Assembly (NCBI GenBank): GCA_903906315.1 | Contig: CAIVJW010000087.1 | Coordinates: forward strand, 1 to 33,572 | DNA: 33,572 nt | Origin: an uncultured delta proteobacterium | GTDB lineage: Bacteria > Myxococcota_A > Polyangia > Polyangiales > Polyangiaceae | Direction of reading: 5' to 3' | In this document: piece after piece, positions 24,995 to 33,399 of the stretch | Numbering within the stretch: the first letter of the stretch is position 1 | Layout of the letters: the number at the start of each line of letters is the position of its first letter | Translations under genes and position numbers: made by a program | Notes under the pieces: model-generated | Seen by the model: the letters and a program-made list of their open reading frames with translations, nothing else | Told to the model about the DNA's origin: nothing | Databases searched by the model: none

Positions 24995-25816
24995 TCAGCG
25001 GCCGCGGCCGGCGAGGCCGGGGACGCGCAGCGTCGGTCCGAGGACGACGGGCGCGCGCAAGGCGGCGTCGAGGCGCGCGCGCGCCCAGCGGACGGCCTCG
25101 ACGATCACGGCGTCGGACGGGCGGCCACGGCCGGCGCGCACGGCGAGGCGGCCCGCGACGAGGGACGCGAGCGCGCAGCCGGTGCCGTGGAAGCGGCCGC
25201 GGGCGATCCGCGGGCGCGCGAGGCGGTGGGTCGCGCGGCGGAGCACGAGCCAGTCGACCGCCTCGGGGCCGTCGCCGTGGCCGCCCTTGATCAGCGCGGC
25301 GCGGGCTCCCTGCGCGACGAGCGCCGCCCCGGCCGCGCGCGCGTCCGACTCGGACGCGACGCTCGCGCCGAGCAGGGCGGCGACCTCGTCGAGGTTCGGC
25401 GTCACGAGCGTGCACGCCGCGGCGAGCGCGCGCATCGCGTCGGCCGCGTCCGCGCCGTCGAGCCGCACGCCGGCGCCGGTGACGCGCGTCGGGACCATCA
25501 CCGGGTCGACGACCGACGGGATCGCCGGGTGCCGCGCGAGCAGGGCCGCGACCGCGCGCGCGTTGTCGGCGGATCCGAGGGCGCCGGTCTTGATGGCGCG
25601 CACGCGGAGATCGGAGAGCAGCTCCTCGGCCTGCGCGAGGACGAGCGCGGTGGCGACCGGCTCGACCGCGCGCACGCCGCGTCGCGACTGCACGGTGATG
25701 GCCGCGCACACGGCGGTGCCCCACGCGCCGGCGCGCGCGAACGCCCGCAGATCGGCGGCGATCCCCGCGCCGCCGGAGGGGTCGAGCCCCGCGATGGTCA
25801 GCGCCGTGGCGAGCAC
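24995..25816 (-). CDS. thiD: Hydroxymethylpyrimidine (phosphate) kinase
   Basis: A 273-aa ThiD of the ribokinase superfamily that phosphorylates HMP and HMP-P in thiamine biosynthesis. The motifs are TIAGLDPSGGAGIAADL (7-23), AITVQSRRGV, the IKTGALG segment (75-81), VVDPVM, LVTPNLDE, LIKGGH and the anion-hole HGTGCALAS (GTGC 211-214). The GTG 25816 start lies inside the 3' end of the GH44 gene (19-nt overlap) with no obvious ribosome binding site, so it may depend on translation of the upstream gene. No other thiamine genes are in the window, and no THI-box was seen, which the overlap would make unlikely. Confidence 0.93.
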   Translation of the reverse strand: MLATALTIAGLDPSGGAGIAADLRAFARAGAWGTAVCAAITVQSRRGVRAVEPVATALVLAQAEELLSDLRVRAIKTGALGSADNARAVAALLARHPAIPSVVDPVMVPTRVTGAGVRLDGADAADAMRALAAACTLVTPNLDEVAALLGASVASESDARAAGAALVAQGARAALIKGGHGDGPEAVDWLVLRRATHRLARPRIARGRFHGTGCALASLVAGRLAVRAGRGRPSDAVIVEAVRWARARLDAALRAPVVLGPTLRVPGLAGRGR

Positions 25817-27633
25817 GCGCGGAGCCTAGGCGCGGCCGAACGGCCGTCGCAACGAGGTCGATCGCGCGCGTGGCGCAGAGCGAACGCGAGGGCGAGGGTG
25901 AGCGCGAGGGGCAAGGGGGTAGGGGCGATCGGGCGCGGCGCCGCGGCGGAGCAGGCGCGGCTCGGGGGCGGCGCGGCCGAGGGCGTCGAGGGCCCGCGCG
26001 GAAGAGCGACGGGCGCGGGCGGCGCGGTCGTCGGGGCGACGCCGTCGACGACGATCATCGCGATCGACGAGGCGGCGAGGCTCAGGACGGCTGCGCCGTC
26101 GACGATGGCGACGTCGGGCCCGCGCACGACCGCGCCGCGCGGCGCGCCGATCCACGTCGCCGCGGGGCCGGTCGCGGGGAAGCCGCCGAGGCTCACCCTC
26201 ACGGTCGTCGAGGCGCCCTCGGCGACCAGCGCGACGGTGAGGCGCGTCGGGCCCACGGCCGCGAACGCCGCGACGCCCGCGCCCGTGACGGCCGCACGGA
26301 CGCTGGTCGCCTCGAAGCGGCCGCCTTTGCCGTCGAAGTCGCGGTAGAGGCGGTACGCGGAGAACGCGGCCTCGTCGGCGGCCGGCGGCGCCCACGCGGT
26401 CGCGAGGTCGAGGCCCTCGCGCCCGAAGAGGCCGAGCACCTCGGCGTAGGTCACGGCGCCGACGGGCTCGTCGTGGTGGTGGAAGTCGTACTCGCCGAGC
26501 GCGGTCTTCGTGCCGGGGTAGTGGCGCGACACCCACTCGCGCATGCGCGGCAGGAGGCGCACGGTGGCGTTCACCCACGAGGGGTCGTGGTAGCTCGGGT
26601 CCCAGAGCGTGCGCGCGTTCTCCGGTGGGCGATCGGCCTGTGGGTAGTAGTGCAGATCGAGCCAGTGCAGCAGGCGCCGGCCGGTCTTCGCCTCGTGGTC
26701 GCGCGCGCGGTCGAGCAGCCACGCGACGAGCTCCTCGCCGCCGTGGCGGGCGCGATCGGGCGAGGCGGCCGTGCAGCCCTTCGAGAGGTCGTCGGCGTCC
26801 GAGCAGAAGTACGCGGGCCAGCCCCACTCGGCGGGGCCGGCGATCTCGGCGGTCGGGTCGGCCTCGAGGATGGCGGTCGCGTAGTCGCGGGTGCGCTGCC
26901 ACAGCTCGTCGTAGCCGAGGCGCTTCGTGCGCACGTCGCGGTGGCTCGTGCTCCAGAGCGACGGCTCGTTGTCGAGCGCGTAGATGCGCCGGCCGTTCGA
27001 CGGGCCGTACTTGCCCACGAGGTACGCGACGAAGCGCCCGACGTACGCGGGATCGGCGGGGACGCTCGTGGCTTCCGGGCCCGCGCAGGCGACCTTGCCC
27101 TTGCCGCCTTTCCGCTTGCCGTCGCCGCAGGCCGGGTCGTACGGATCGAACGCGCCTTGCGAGGGCGCTACGCGGCGCGGGCAGCCGCAGGCGAAGGGGT
27201 GGTCGTAGCGCGGGGGGCCCTTCGGCACCCAGCCGATCGTGGGCACGGTGAAGAGCGAGATCAGGCCGCGGTCGGCCGCGTGGCGCAGAAAGACGTTGGC
27301 CGAGCTCTGCTCCTGCGGGTCCGTCGGCGGGCTCTTGCAGTAGCCCTGATCCTTGGTGAAGCAGCCGGGGACGTTCTCGAAGTACCAGTCGGCGCCCGTG
27401 TTGTGGACGTCGGTCTCGAAGGCGTAGCGGCTCGTCGAGTTGCCGCCCCAGCGCGCGACGGTGACGCCGCCGCCCGCGATCTGCGCGTCGTTCGGGAAGG
27501 CCATGCCGTAGACCAGCGGGGAGATCGGGCGGCGATCCGCGGTCGGGTCGACGGAGACGAGGACCTCGGCCGACGCGGCCGCCGCGGTCGCCAGCGCCGC
27601 TGAGAGGGCGGCGAGGGCGAGGTCGGACCGCAT
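25798..27633 (-). CDS. Secreted glycoside hydrolase family 44 (endoglucanase/xyloglucanase-like)
   Basis: A 611-aa exported enzyme with a signal peptide (1-22, AAAASA|E). It has the GH44 TIM-barrel: GVTVARWGGNSTSRY (57-70), ALDNEPSLWSTSHRDVR with acid/base Glu223, LHWLDLHYYPQ, ALGEYDFHHHD with nucleophile Glu381, and a C-terminal beta domain. GH44 enzymes cleave beta-1,4-glucans such as cellulose derivatives and xyloglucan. After a Pro/Ala linker comes a Cys-containing, hydrophobic and Arg-rich tail (SRACSAAAP, LPLALTLALAFALRHARDR) reminiscent of a MYXO-CTERM sorting signal. However, it continues ~18 residues further and overlaps thiD. ATG 27633 is 6 nt after an extended -10 and lacks a ribosome binding site. 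Confidence 0.9.
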   Translation of the reverse strand: MRSDLALAALSAALATAAAASAEVLVSVDPTADRRPISPLVYGMAFPNDAQIAGGGVTVARWGGNSTSRYAFETDVHNTGADWYFENVPGCFTKDQGYCKSPPTDPQEQSSANVFLRHAADRGLISLFTVPTIGWVPKGPPRYDHPFACGCPRRVAPSQGAFDPYDPACGDGKRKGGKGKVACAGPEATSVPADPAYVGRFVAYLVGKYGPSNGRRIYALDNEPSLWSTSHRDVRTKRLGYDELWQRTRDYATAILEADPTAEIAGPAEWGWPAYFCSDADDLSKGCTAASPDRARHGGEELVAWLLDRARDHEAKTGRRLLHWLDLHYYPQADRPPENARTLWDPSYHDPSWVNATVRLLPRMREWVSRHYPGTKTALGEYDFHHHDEPVGAVTYAEVLGLFGREGLDLATAWAPPAADEAAFSAYRLYRDFDGKGGRFEATSVRAAVTGAGVAAFAAVGPTRLTVALVAEGASTTVRVSLGGFPATGPAATWIGAPRGAVVRGPDVAIVDGAAVLSLAASSIAMIVVDGVAPTTAPPAPVALPRGPSTPSAAPPPSRACSAAAPRPIAPTPLPLALTLALAFALRHARDRPRCDGRSAAPRLRACSPRR

Positions 27634-27648
27634 CGGCGCGCTCTACCA
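27634..27648 (-). promoter_or_regulatory. Extended -10 promoter of the GH44 gene, predicted leaderless
   Basis: On the minus strand TGGTAGAGC (27648-27640) is followed by exactly 6 nt and then the ATG. The spacing is identical to the promoter of the 85-aa gene. No ribosome binding site is visible. Confidence 0.45.
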
Positions 27649-27712
27649 CCGGCGCGACCGGGCCGCCTCGGCCGCGGGCGCGCGCGGCGCGTGGCACGCG
27701 CGGGCCGGAACG

Positions 27713-27721
27713 TGCTATCGA
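27713..27721 (+). promoter_or_regulatory. Extended -10 promoter of the metal transporter gene
   Basis: TGCTATCGA (TGn plus TATCGA). The predicted start near 27728 gives a 17-nt leader carrying AAAGG before the ATG at 27745. Confidence 0.45.
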
Positions 27722-27744
27722 AGCCTCCGTCGAAAGGTGCCCCG

Positions 27745-28491
27745 ATGAGCCTGCTCGCCGTCCTCGCCTTCGGCTTCTTTCTCGGCATGCGCCACGCCAC
27801 GGACGCCGATCACGTCGTGGCCATCTCGACCATCGTGAGCCGCGAGCGATCGATCCGCCTCGCCGGCGTGATGGGCGCGCTCTGGGGGCTCGGCCACACG
27901 CTCACGATCCTCCTGGTCGGCGGCGCGATCCTGCTGCTCGGGGTCGTCATCCCCGCGCGCGTCGGCCTCACGATGGAGTTCTCCGTCGCGGTGATGCTCG
28001 TCGTGCTCGGCGGGCTGAACCTCGCGGGCTTCCTCGGCGACGCGCGGCGGATCGCGCGGGGCGGGGCTCGGCCGCACGGCCATGACGACGACCCCGAGCG
28101 CACGCACGACCACGACCACGGGGCGCTGTCGTCCGCGCTCTTGCGAAGGCTGGGCGCGTTCCAGGTCGCGCGGCCGCTCGTCGTGGGCGTCGTGCACGGC
28201 CTCGCCGGGTCGGCCGCCGTCGCGCTGCTCGTGCTCACCACGATCCGCGAGCCGGCGTTCGCGATGGCGTACCTCGCCATCTTCGGCGTCGGCACGATCG
28301 CCGGGATGATGCTCATCACGTCGGCGATCGCGGTCCCGCTCGCCTACTCGGCGAAGCGGTTCGCGTCGCTCGACCGGCCCATGGCGCTCGTCTCCGGCGC
28401 GCTGAGCGTCGCGTTCGGCCTGTTTCTCATCTACCAGATCGGCTTCGTCGACGGCCTCTTCACCGCCACGCCGCGCTGGTCTCCGCACTGA
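27745..28491 (+). CDS. NiCoT-type nickel/cobalt transporter-like membrane protein
   Basis: A 248-aa, six-helix membrane protein. The second-helix signature RHATDADHVVAI (H17, D22, H23) is the NiCoT motif that binds Ni/Co. Further conserved elements are GLGHTLTI and the VVGVVHGLAGSAAVALLVL block with a second His. A histidine/aspartate-rich loop (111-126: HGHDDDPERTHDHDHG) lies between the third and fourth helices and likely buffers metal at the membrane surface. It could import Ni or Co, or belong to the RcnA/NicO-like efflux branch; the direction cannot be told from sequence. ATG 27745 has AAAGG upstream. No hydrogenase or urease genes are nearby. Confidence 0.85.
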   Translation: MSLLAVLAFGFFLGMRHATDADHVVAISTIVSRERSIRLAGVMGALWGLGHTLTILLVGGAILLLGVVIPARVGLTMEFSVAVMLVVLGGLNLAGFLGDARRIARGGARPHGHDDDPERTHDHDHGALSSALLRRLGAFQVARPLVVGVVHGLAGSAAVALLVLTTIREPAFAMAYLAIFGVGTIAGMMLITSAIAVPLAYSAKRFASLDRPMALVSGALSVAFGLFLIYQIGFVDGLFTATPRWSPH

Positions 28492-28523
28492 CCGCGCCGC
28501 GCGTCCGCCGCGCCGCGCGGCCG

Positions 28524-28538
28524 TGGTATTCAGAAGGC
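28524..28538 (+). promoter_or_regulatory. Extended -10 of the FG-GAP gene, predicted leaderless
   Basis: TGGTATTCA (28524-28532) is followed by exactly 6 nt and GTG at 28539. The hexamer is weaker (TATTCA), but the TGGTA core and the spacing match the promoters at 16699 and 27648. Confidence 0.4.
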
Positions 28539-30041
28539 GTGGTGACGGCCGGCCGATCCCTGGTGCGACGCGCCGCGATCCTCGGCGGCGCGGTCGTCGC
28601 GCTCGCCACGCTGGGCGCCAAGCCGCCCGCGGGGCGAGGGGGCGCGCGCGCGGACGCAGCGCCTTCGGCGTCGGCTTCGGTCGCGCCCGCGGGGTCGGCG
28701 GTCGCCGCTCAGCCCGCGAAGTCGGCGCCTGCGGAGGGCGCGTCGAAGCGGGCGCGCACGGCCATCTCGCGCGTCGCCGAGGCGCTCGCGCGGGGGATCG
28801 ACGACAGCCCCCCGCGCGCGCTCGTCGTCGCCGCGCCGCCCGCGATCGACCCGGCGCTCGCGCCGCGCGCCGCCGAGCTCGCGTCGCTGCTCGCCGCGCA
28901 GCTCGCGGGGCGCCGTGGCGGGGGGAGCCGGGCCGAGGCGCAGCCGATCGCGATCGAGGCCGCGCGCACGGCCGCGCGCGCGCAGGGATCGCTCGTCTAC
29001 GTGCGCGTCGATCTCGGCGCCGGAAAGCTCCGCGCGACCGCCGACGTGTACCCCGCGCCCCGCACGATCTGGGGCCGCACGCGCGACCCGGAGCCGGGCC
29101 CCGTCGCGCACGCCTTCGCCGAGGCGCCGATCGACGCCGAGGTGCGCGCGTACCTGGCGCCCGTCGCGCTCGCGGCCGCGCCCACGGTGACGCGCGCGAG
29201 GAACTTCGAGGGGGACGTGGTGGCCCTCGCGTGCGGCGATCTCGACGGCGACGGCGCGCTCGAGATCGCCGCGGTCAGCCGCCGGCGCGTGAGCACGGTG
29301 CGCCTCGTGGGGGGCAAGGTCGTGCCGCTCCAGTCGAGGGCGTGGGGCGACCTGGTCGGCGTGAGCGCGGCGCCGCTGCGCGAGCCGTACGGGTTCGCGA
29401 CGATCACGATCGCGGCCGGCGCGCCAGGCGAGGGGCCGTCGCCCGAGCTGCACGTGGGCCTCACGGATCGATCGCGCAGCGTGCGGCTGGACGGCGGGCT
29501 GCGCGTCCTGGGGCAGATCGCGGGGATCGCGCTGCCGGACGGCGACGGGACGGCGTGCGCGCGCGTCGGCGGGCTCTTCCTCGGCGGTCCGCTGGCGCCG
29601 TGCGATCCCGCCGGTCCCGCCCCGACGGCGACCGCGCCGATGGGCCGGGAGGTGGATGCGTGGGCGTCGGCCGCGCTGGTGTCGCGGCGCGGCGATCCGT
29701 ACGTGATCACGGCCGCGCGCGATCATGGCGCCTGCGAGCTGCGCGACGAGGCCGGGCGCAGGCAAGGGGTCGATGGCGCGGGGGCGCAGCTCGCGATCGG
29801 CGACCTCGACGGTGACGGCGATCCGGAGCTCCTCGCGAGCCTCGACGTCGCGAGCGCGCTCGACGACGCGGTCGTCGTGCGATCGTGGCTGCGCGATCGG
29901 CCCGGCGGCGGGCGCCTCGTCGAGCGCGCGCGCCTGCCCGCCGCGGCTGGCGTGCACGCGATCGCCGTCTGCCCGCCGGACGGCCCCGGCCCCGCGCCCT
30001 TCGTCGTCGCCACCGCCGACGAGATCTGGGTCGTCCGGTGA
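28539..30041 (+). CDS. Exported FG-GAP/VCBS-repeat protein
   Basis: A 500-aa protein with an Arg-containing export signal (RSLVRRAAILGGAVVALATLGA) and a long Ala/Ser/Pro-rich linker (30-75). An unrecognised region (75-220) follows, then a repeat domain with two clear FG-GAP-type calcium motifs, CGDLDGDGALEIAAVS and IGDLDGDGDPELLASLD. These repeats form beta-propellers; the second half may be such a propeller. The last residues (VVATADEIWVVR) look like a closing propeller strand. The start is GTG 28539 (or 28542). Its stop overlaps the next gene as GTGA, so the FG-GAP protein and the solute-binding protein are made together. The function is unknown; it is extracytoplasmic. Confidence 0.82.
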   Translation: MVTAGRSLVRRAAILGGAVVALATLGAKPPAGRGGARADAAPSASASVAPAGSAVAAQPAKSAPAEGASKRARTAISRVAEALARGIDDSPPRALVVAAPPAIDPALAPRAAELASLLAAQLAGRRGGGSRAEAQPIAIEAARTAARAQGSLVYVRVDLGAGKLRATADVYPAPRTIWGRTRDPEPGPVAHAFAEAPIDAEVRAYLAPVALAAAPTVTRARNFEGDVVALACGDLDGDGALEIAAVSRRRVSTVRLVGGKVVPLQSRAWGDLVGVSAAPLREPYGFATITIAAGAPGEGPSPELHVGLTDRSRSVRLDGGLRVLGQIAGIALPDGDGTACARVGGLFLGGPLAPCDPAGPAPTATAPMGREVDAWASAALVSRRGDPYVITAARDHGACELRDEAGRRQGVDGAGAQLAIGDLDGDGDPELLASLDVASALDDAVVVRSWLRDRPGGGRLVERARLPAAAGVHAIAVCPPDGPGPAPFVVATADEIWVVR

Positions 30042-31384
30042 TCGCGCGCCGCGCGTTCGTCGCGGGGATCGCCGCGTCGGCCGCCGCGGCCGCCCTCCCG
30101 CGCCAGGCCCGCGCCCTCGGCCGCACGCCGGTCGGCGGCCGGCTCGTGCTGCACGTCCCCTGGCCGACGATCTCGATCGATCCGCACGATCTCCGCGACC
30201 CCGCCGCCGCCCTCTTCGGTCACGCCGTCTTCGACTCCGCCTACGCGCTCGACGCCGGGGCCGCGCCGTACCCGACGCTCGCCACCGCGCTGCCCGTCCG
30301 CGAGCAGGGCGGCGCGGTCGTGCGCCTGCGCGAGGGCCTGCGCACCGCGCGCGGCGTGCCCCTCGACGCGCGCGACCTCGCCTTCTCGATCGATCGCGCG
30401 CGCTCGCGCGGGGCGGGCGCGCTGATCGCCGAGCTGGCGCGGCCCGTGGCCGTCCCAGGCGACCCGACCGCGCTCCTCTTCCGCGGCGCCGAGCCCCTCG
30501 CGCTCGCGCGCCTGCTCGCCTCGCCGCTCGTCGCGATCGTGCCGCGTCGGTTCTCGCCCACCGAGCCCGACGGCACGGGCGCCTTCCGCGCGGACGTGTC
30601 CGCTGCGCGCCTCACCCTCTCGCGCAACCTCTTCGCTGCGCGCGGCCCGTCGTTTCTCGAGGGCCTCTCGGTCGCGCGCGCCGACGACCTGCGCACCTCG
30701 CTGCGCGAGTTCGAGGCCGAGGCCGACGACCTCGGCTGGCTCGGCATGGGCCTGCACGAGGCGCGGCGCGGCGCGGTCCGCTTCGACCTCGGCGCCGTCG
30801 CGTGGATCGTGATCGCGACCGGCGCCGAAGCCGGCGCGTTCGGGCAGCCCGGCGTCGCGCAGCGGCTCGCCGACGCCCTCCCGCCCGAGCGCCTCGCCCA
30901 CCTCGGCCTCGGCGCGCTGCCCAAGTCCAGCGGCGATCCCGGCTGGGGCGGCCCGCCCACGGACCTCGTGGTCGACGAGTCGTCGCCGCACCTCATCGAG
31001 GTCGCCCAGGCCGTCGCCCCGATCCTGTCGCGGCCCGGCCACGAGGTCGGCGTCGCCCTCGTGCCCCGCGCCGAGCTCGCGCGCCGCCGCGCCCGGGGCG
31101 CCCCCCTCGCCATCGACCTCGTGCGACCGATCGGGCCGGCGCCCGTGCACGCCCTCCTCGCGCTCGCGACGGCCGACGACCCGGTCCGCGCGCGCGACCT
31201 CGCGCGCCACCCGCCGCGGCTCGTCGGCGAGGTGCGGCCGCGCGCGCTGACGGCCTCGCTCCGGGTCGGCGTGATCGGCGAGGTGCGCGTCGCGGGCGGC
31301 GTCGTGCCCGACGCGACCCTCGCGCGCGCGGCGGTGGGCGAGGGCTGGGACCTCGGCGCGAGCTTCCGCAGGCCGAGGCGCTGA
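30038..31384 (+). CDS. Tat-type exported solute-binding protein, SBP family 5-like
   Basis: A 448-aa protein starting at GTG 30038, overlapping the previous stop (GTGA). The open frame before this is antisense-like Arg-rich noise. The N-terminus is a twin-arginine signal (ARRAFVAGIAASAAAAALPRQARA), so it is predicted to be exported folded. The mature part resembles peptide/nickel-type extracellular solute-binding proteins (PF00496): GGRLVLHVPWPTISIDPHD, YPTLATALPVREQGG, VRLREGLRTARGVPLDARD and TEPDGTGAF. It is shorter than typical family members and the C-terminal half is divergent. No ABC permease or ATPase genes are adjacent, so it is an orphan component or has a non-transport role with the FG-GAP partner. 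Confidence 0.82.
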   Translation: MIARRAFVAGIAASAAAAALPRQARALGRTPVGGRLVLHVPWPTISIDPHDLRDPAAALFGHAVFDSAYALDAGAAPYPTLATALPVREQGGAVVRLREGLRTARGVPLDARDLAFSIDRARSRGAGALIAELARPVAVPGDPTALLFRGAEPLALARLLASPLVAIVPRRFSPTEPDGTGAFRADVSAARLTLSRNLFAARGPSFLEGLSVARADDLRTSLREFEAEADDLGWLGMGLHEARRGAVRFDLGAVAWIVIATGAEAGAFGQPGVAQRLADALPPERLAHLGLGALPKSSGDPGWGGPPTDLVVDESSPHLIEVAQAVAPILSRPGHEVGVALVPRAELARRRARGAPLAIDLVRPIGPAPVHALLALATADDPVRARDLARHPPRLVGEVRPRALTASLRVGVIGEVRVAGGVVPDATLARAAVGEGWDLGASFRRPRR

Positions 31385-31390
31385 TCGTCT

Positions 31391-33292
31391 CTACCTCGCC
31401 AGGCTGCGCTCGACGACTGCCTTGAGGGTCGCCGGCTCGAACGGCTTGTCGAGGCGGGCGTTCGGGACCTCGTCGAGGAACGCGCGCGCCTTGGGCGCGA
31501 AGGCGCCGCCGGTCATGAACACGAAGCGATCGGCGAGCGTGGGCGAGGTCGTGCGGACCTCCTCGTAGAGGTCCATCCCGCTCATCTGCGGCATCATCAG
31601 GTCGCAGAGCACGAGGTCGTACGTCTCGCCCGCGAGGATGAGGTCGAGCGCCTCGCGGCCGCTCTGCACGACCGAGATGTCGTGCCGCGACCCGAGGGCG
31701 CGCCTCACGAACGACCCGACCATCGCCTCGTCGTCGACGACGAGCACCTGCGCGCGCCCTTCCCGCGGCTGCGCCGGCACCACGTCCGACCGGAGGGGGC
31801 GGCCGCTCGGGGCCGCGGGCAGGGCGACGCGGACCTCGGTGCCCTTGCCGACCGCGCTGTCGACCTGGATCTCGCCGCCGAGCGAGCTGACGATGCGGTG
31901 GCTGATCGCGAGGCCGAGGCCCGTGCCCACGCCCACGGGCTTCGTCGTGAAGAACGGCGTGAACAGCCGCCTCAGCACCTCGGGCGGCATGCCCGCGCCC
32001 GTGTCGCGGATGGCGACGACGACCCGCCCCTGATCGTCCTCGAGGATGCGGATGCGGATCTCGTTGGCCACGACGTTGCCGTCCGGCAGCGCCTGCACCG
32101 CGTTCATGACGAGGTTCAGGAAGACCTGCCCGAGCCGCGCCTCGTTGGCGATCACCGCGGGCACCTCGCCGTACTCGCGCACGAGCCGCGCCCGGTGGCG
32201 GATCTCGTTCCACGCGAGCCGCACCGACGACTCCACCACCTTCGGCACGTCGACGGCGGAGGCGGAGGCCTCCTGCGTGCGCGAGAAGATGTTCAGGTCC
32301 CGGACGATGTCGCGCACGCGCCCGGCGGCCTCGAGCGAGTCGCCGAGCTCGTCGCGCAGATCGCCGAGCAGCTCCGCCGGCCCGATCGCGCCGTCTTGCA
32401 GCGCCTCGAGCGCGAGGTGCAGGTTGCCGAGGATCGCGGCGAGCGGGTTGTTGATCTCGTGGGCGACGCCGGCGGCGAGGGTGCCGACCGACACCATCCG
32501 GTCGGAGACCATCAGCTGCTCCTGAAAGCGCCGCTGATCGGTGACGTCGGCGACCATCGCCAGGACGCCCGCGTGCTCGCCCGCGTCGTCGTCGATCGTG
32601 CTGAGCGCGATCGCCGCCCAGAGCTGCGCGCCGTCGGCCCGGCGGAGCTGGCACTCGATGCGCTCGGAGGGCGCGTCGCCGGTGGCCGCCATGCGGTCCT
32701 CGAAGAGCGCCTTGTTGTCCTCGAGGAACGCCGTCGCCGACGCGCCGACGAGCGCGTCCAGCGTCGTCCCGAGGAGCGCGGCCATGCGCCCGTTCGCGTA
32801 GGTCGTGCGCCCGCTCCCGTCGACGATCCAGATCCCTTCGCTCGAGGTCTCGACGATGCGGCGGAACTTTCGCTCGCTCTCGCGCAGGGCCTCCTCGGCC
32901 TTGCGGCGCGCGCGGCGCTCCTCGGCCTCGCCGAGCTCGCGCTCGAGCACCGGCACGAGCCGCGCGAGCCGCCCCTTCAGCAGGAAGTCGTGCGCGCCGG
33001 CCTTCAGCACCTCGACGGCGGTCTCCTCGCCCACGTTGCCCGAGACGACGATGAACGGGATCGCAGCCCCGCTCTCGCGGAAGACCGCGATCGCGTCGAG
33101 GACGTCGAACGACGGCAGCGAGTAGTCGCACAGCACCACGTCGAACGCCTCGCCCCCGAGCGCCTCGCGCAGCTCGGCGGCGGTGACCACGCGCCGCGCG
33201 GTGACCTCGAACCCGCTCTGGCCGAGCTCGCCCGCCATCGTCGCGGCGTCGGCCTCGGAGTCTTCGACGAACAGGACGCGCAGGGGCTTCAT
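31391..33292 (-). CDS. Hybrid sensor histidine kinase REC-PAS-HisKA-HATPase-REC
   Basis: A 633-aa soluble kinase with no membrane segment. Receiver 1 covers 1-120 (D56 in LCDYSLPS, K106 in LLKGRL), and a coiled segment 120-145. The PAS domain covers ~145-255 (YANGRMAALLG, ending ADVTDQRRFQEQL), and the HisKA dimer domain has H278 in AAGVAHEINNPLAA. The HATPase has N397 (LVMNAVQAL), DTGAG (430-434) and GTGLGLAIS. Receiver 2 covers 512-633 (D564 in LCDLMMPQMSG, K616 in LDKPFE). The leading receiver suggests it is itself driven by another kinase, and the trailing one passes phosphate on in a phosphorelay. ATG 33292 has only a weak ribosome binding site. It converges on the solute-binding gene with a 6-nt gap. 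Confidence 0.95.
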   Translation of the reverse strand: MKPLRVLFVEDSEADAATMAGELGQSGFEVTARRVVTAAELREALGGEAFDVVLCDYSLPSFDVLDAIAVFRESGAAIPFIVVSGNVGEETAVEVLKAGAHDFLLKGRLARLVPVLERELGEAEERRARRKAEEALRESERKFRRIVETSSEGIWIVDGSGRTTYANGRMAALLGTTLDALVGASATAFLEDNKALFEDRMAATGDAPSERIECQLRRADGAQLWAAIALSTIDDDAGEHAGVLAMVADVTDQRRFQEQLMVSDRMVSVGTLAAGVAHEINNPLAAILGNLHLALEALQDGAIGPAELLGDLRDELGDSLEAAGRVRDIVRDLNIFSRTQEASASAVDVPKVVESSVRLAWNEIRHRARLVREYGEVPAVIANEARLGQVFLNLVMNAVQALPDGNVVANEIRIRILEDDQGRVVVAIRDTGAGMPPEVLRRLFTPFFTTKPVGVGTGLGLAISHRIVSSLGGEIQVDSAVGKGTEVRVALPAAPSGRPLRSDVVPAQPREGRAQVLVVDDEAMVGSFVRRALGSRHDISVVQSGREALDLILAGETYDLVLCDLMMPQMSGMDLYEEVRTTSPTLADRFVFMTGGAFAPKARAFLDEVPNARLDKPFEPATLKAVVERSLAR

Positions 33293-33399
33293 GCGGATTC
33301 TCGGAAGGCCCTGGCGCGGCAGCGCGCCGGGAGGAGGGGCTCGAACATCGTGAATCGGAGCTCACGCCGAGCAGCGCCGCGACGAGCTCTCCGCGGACG

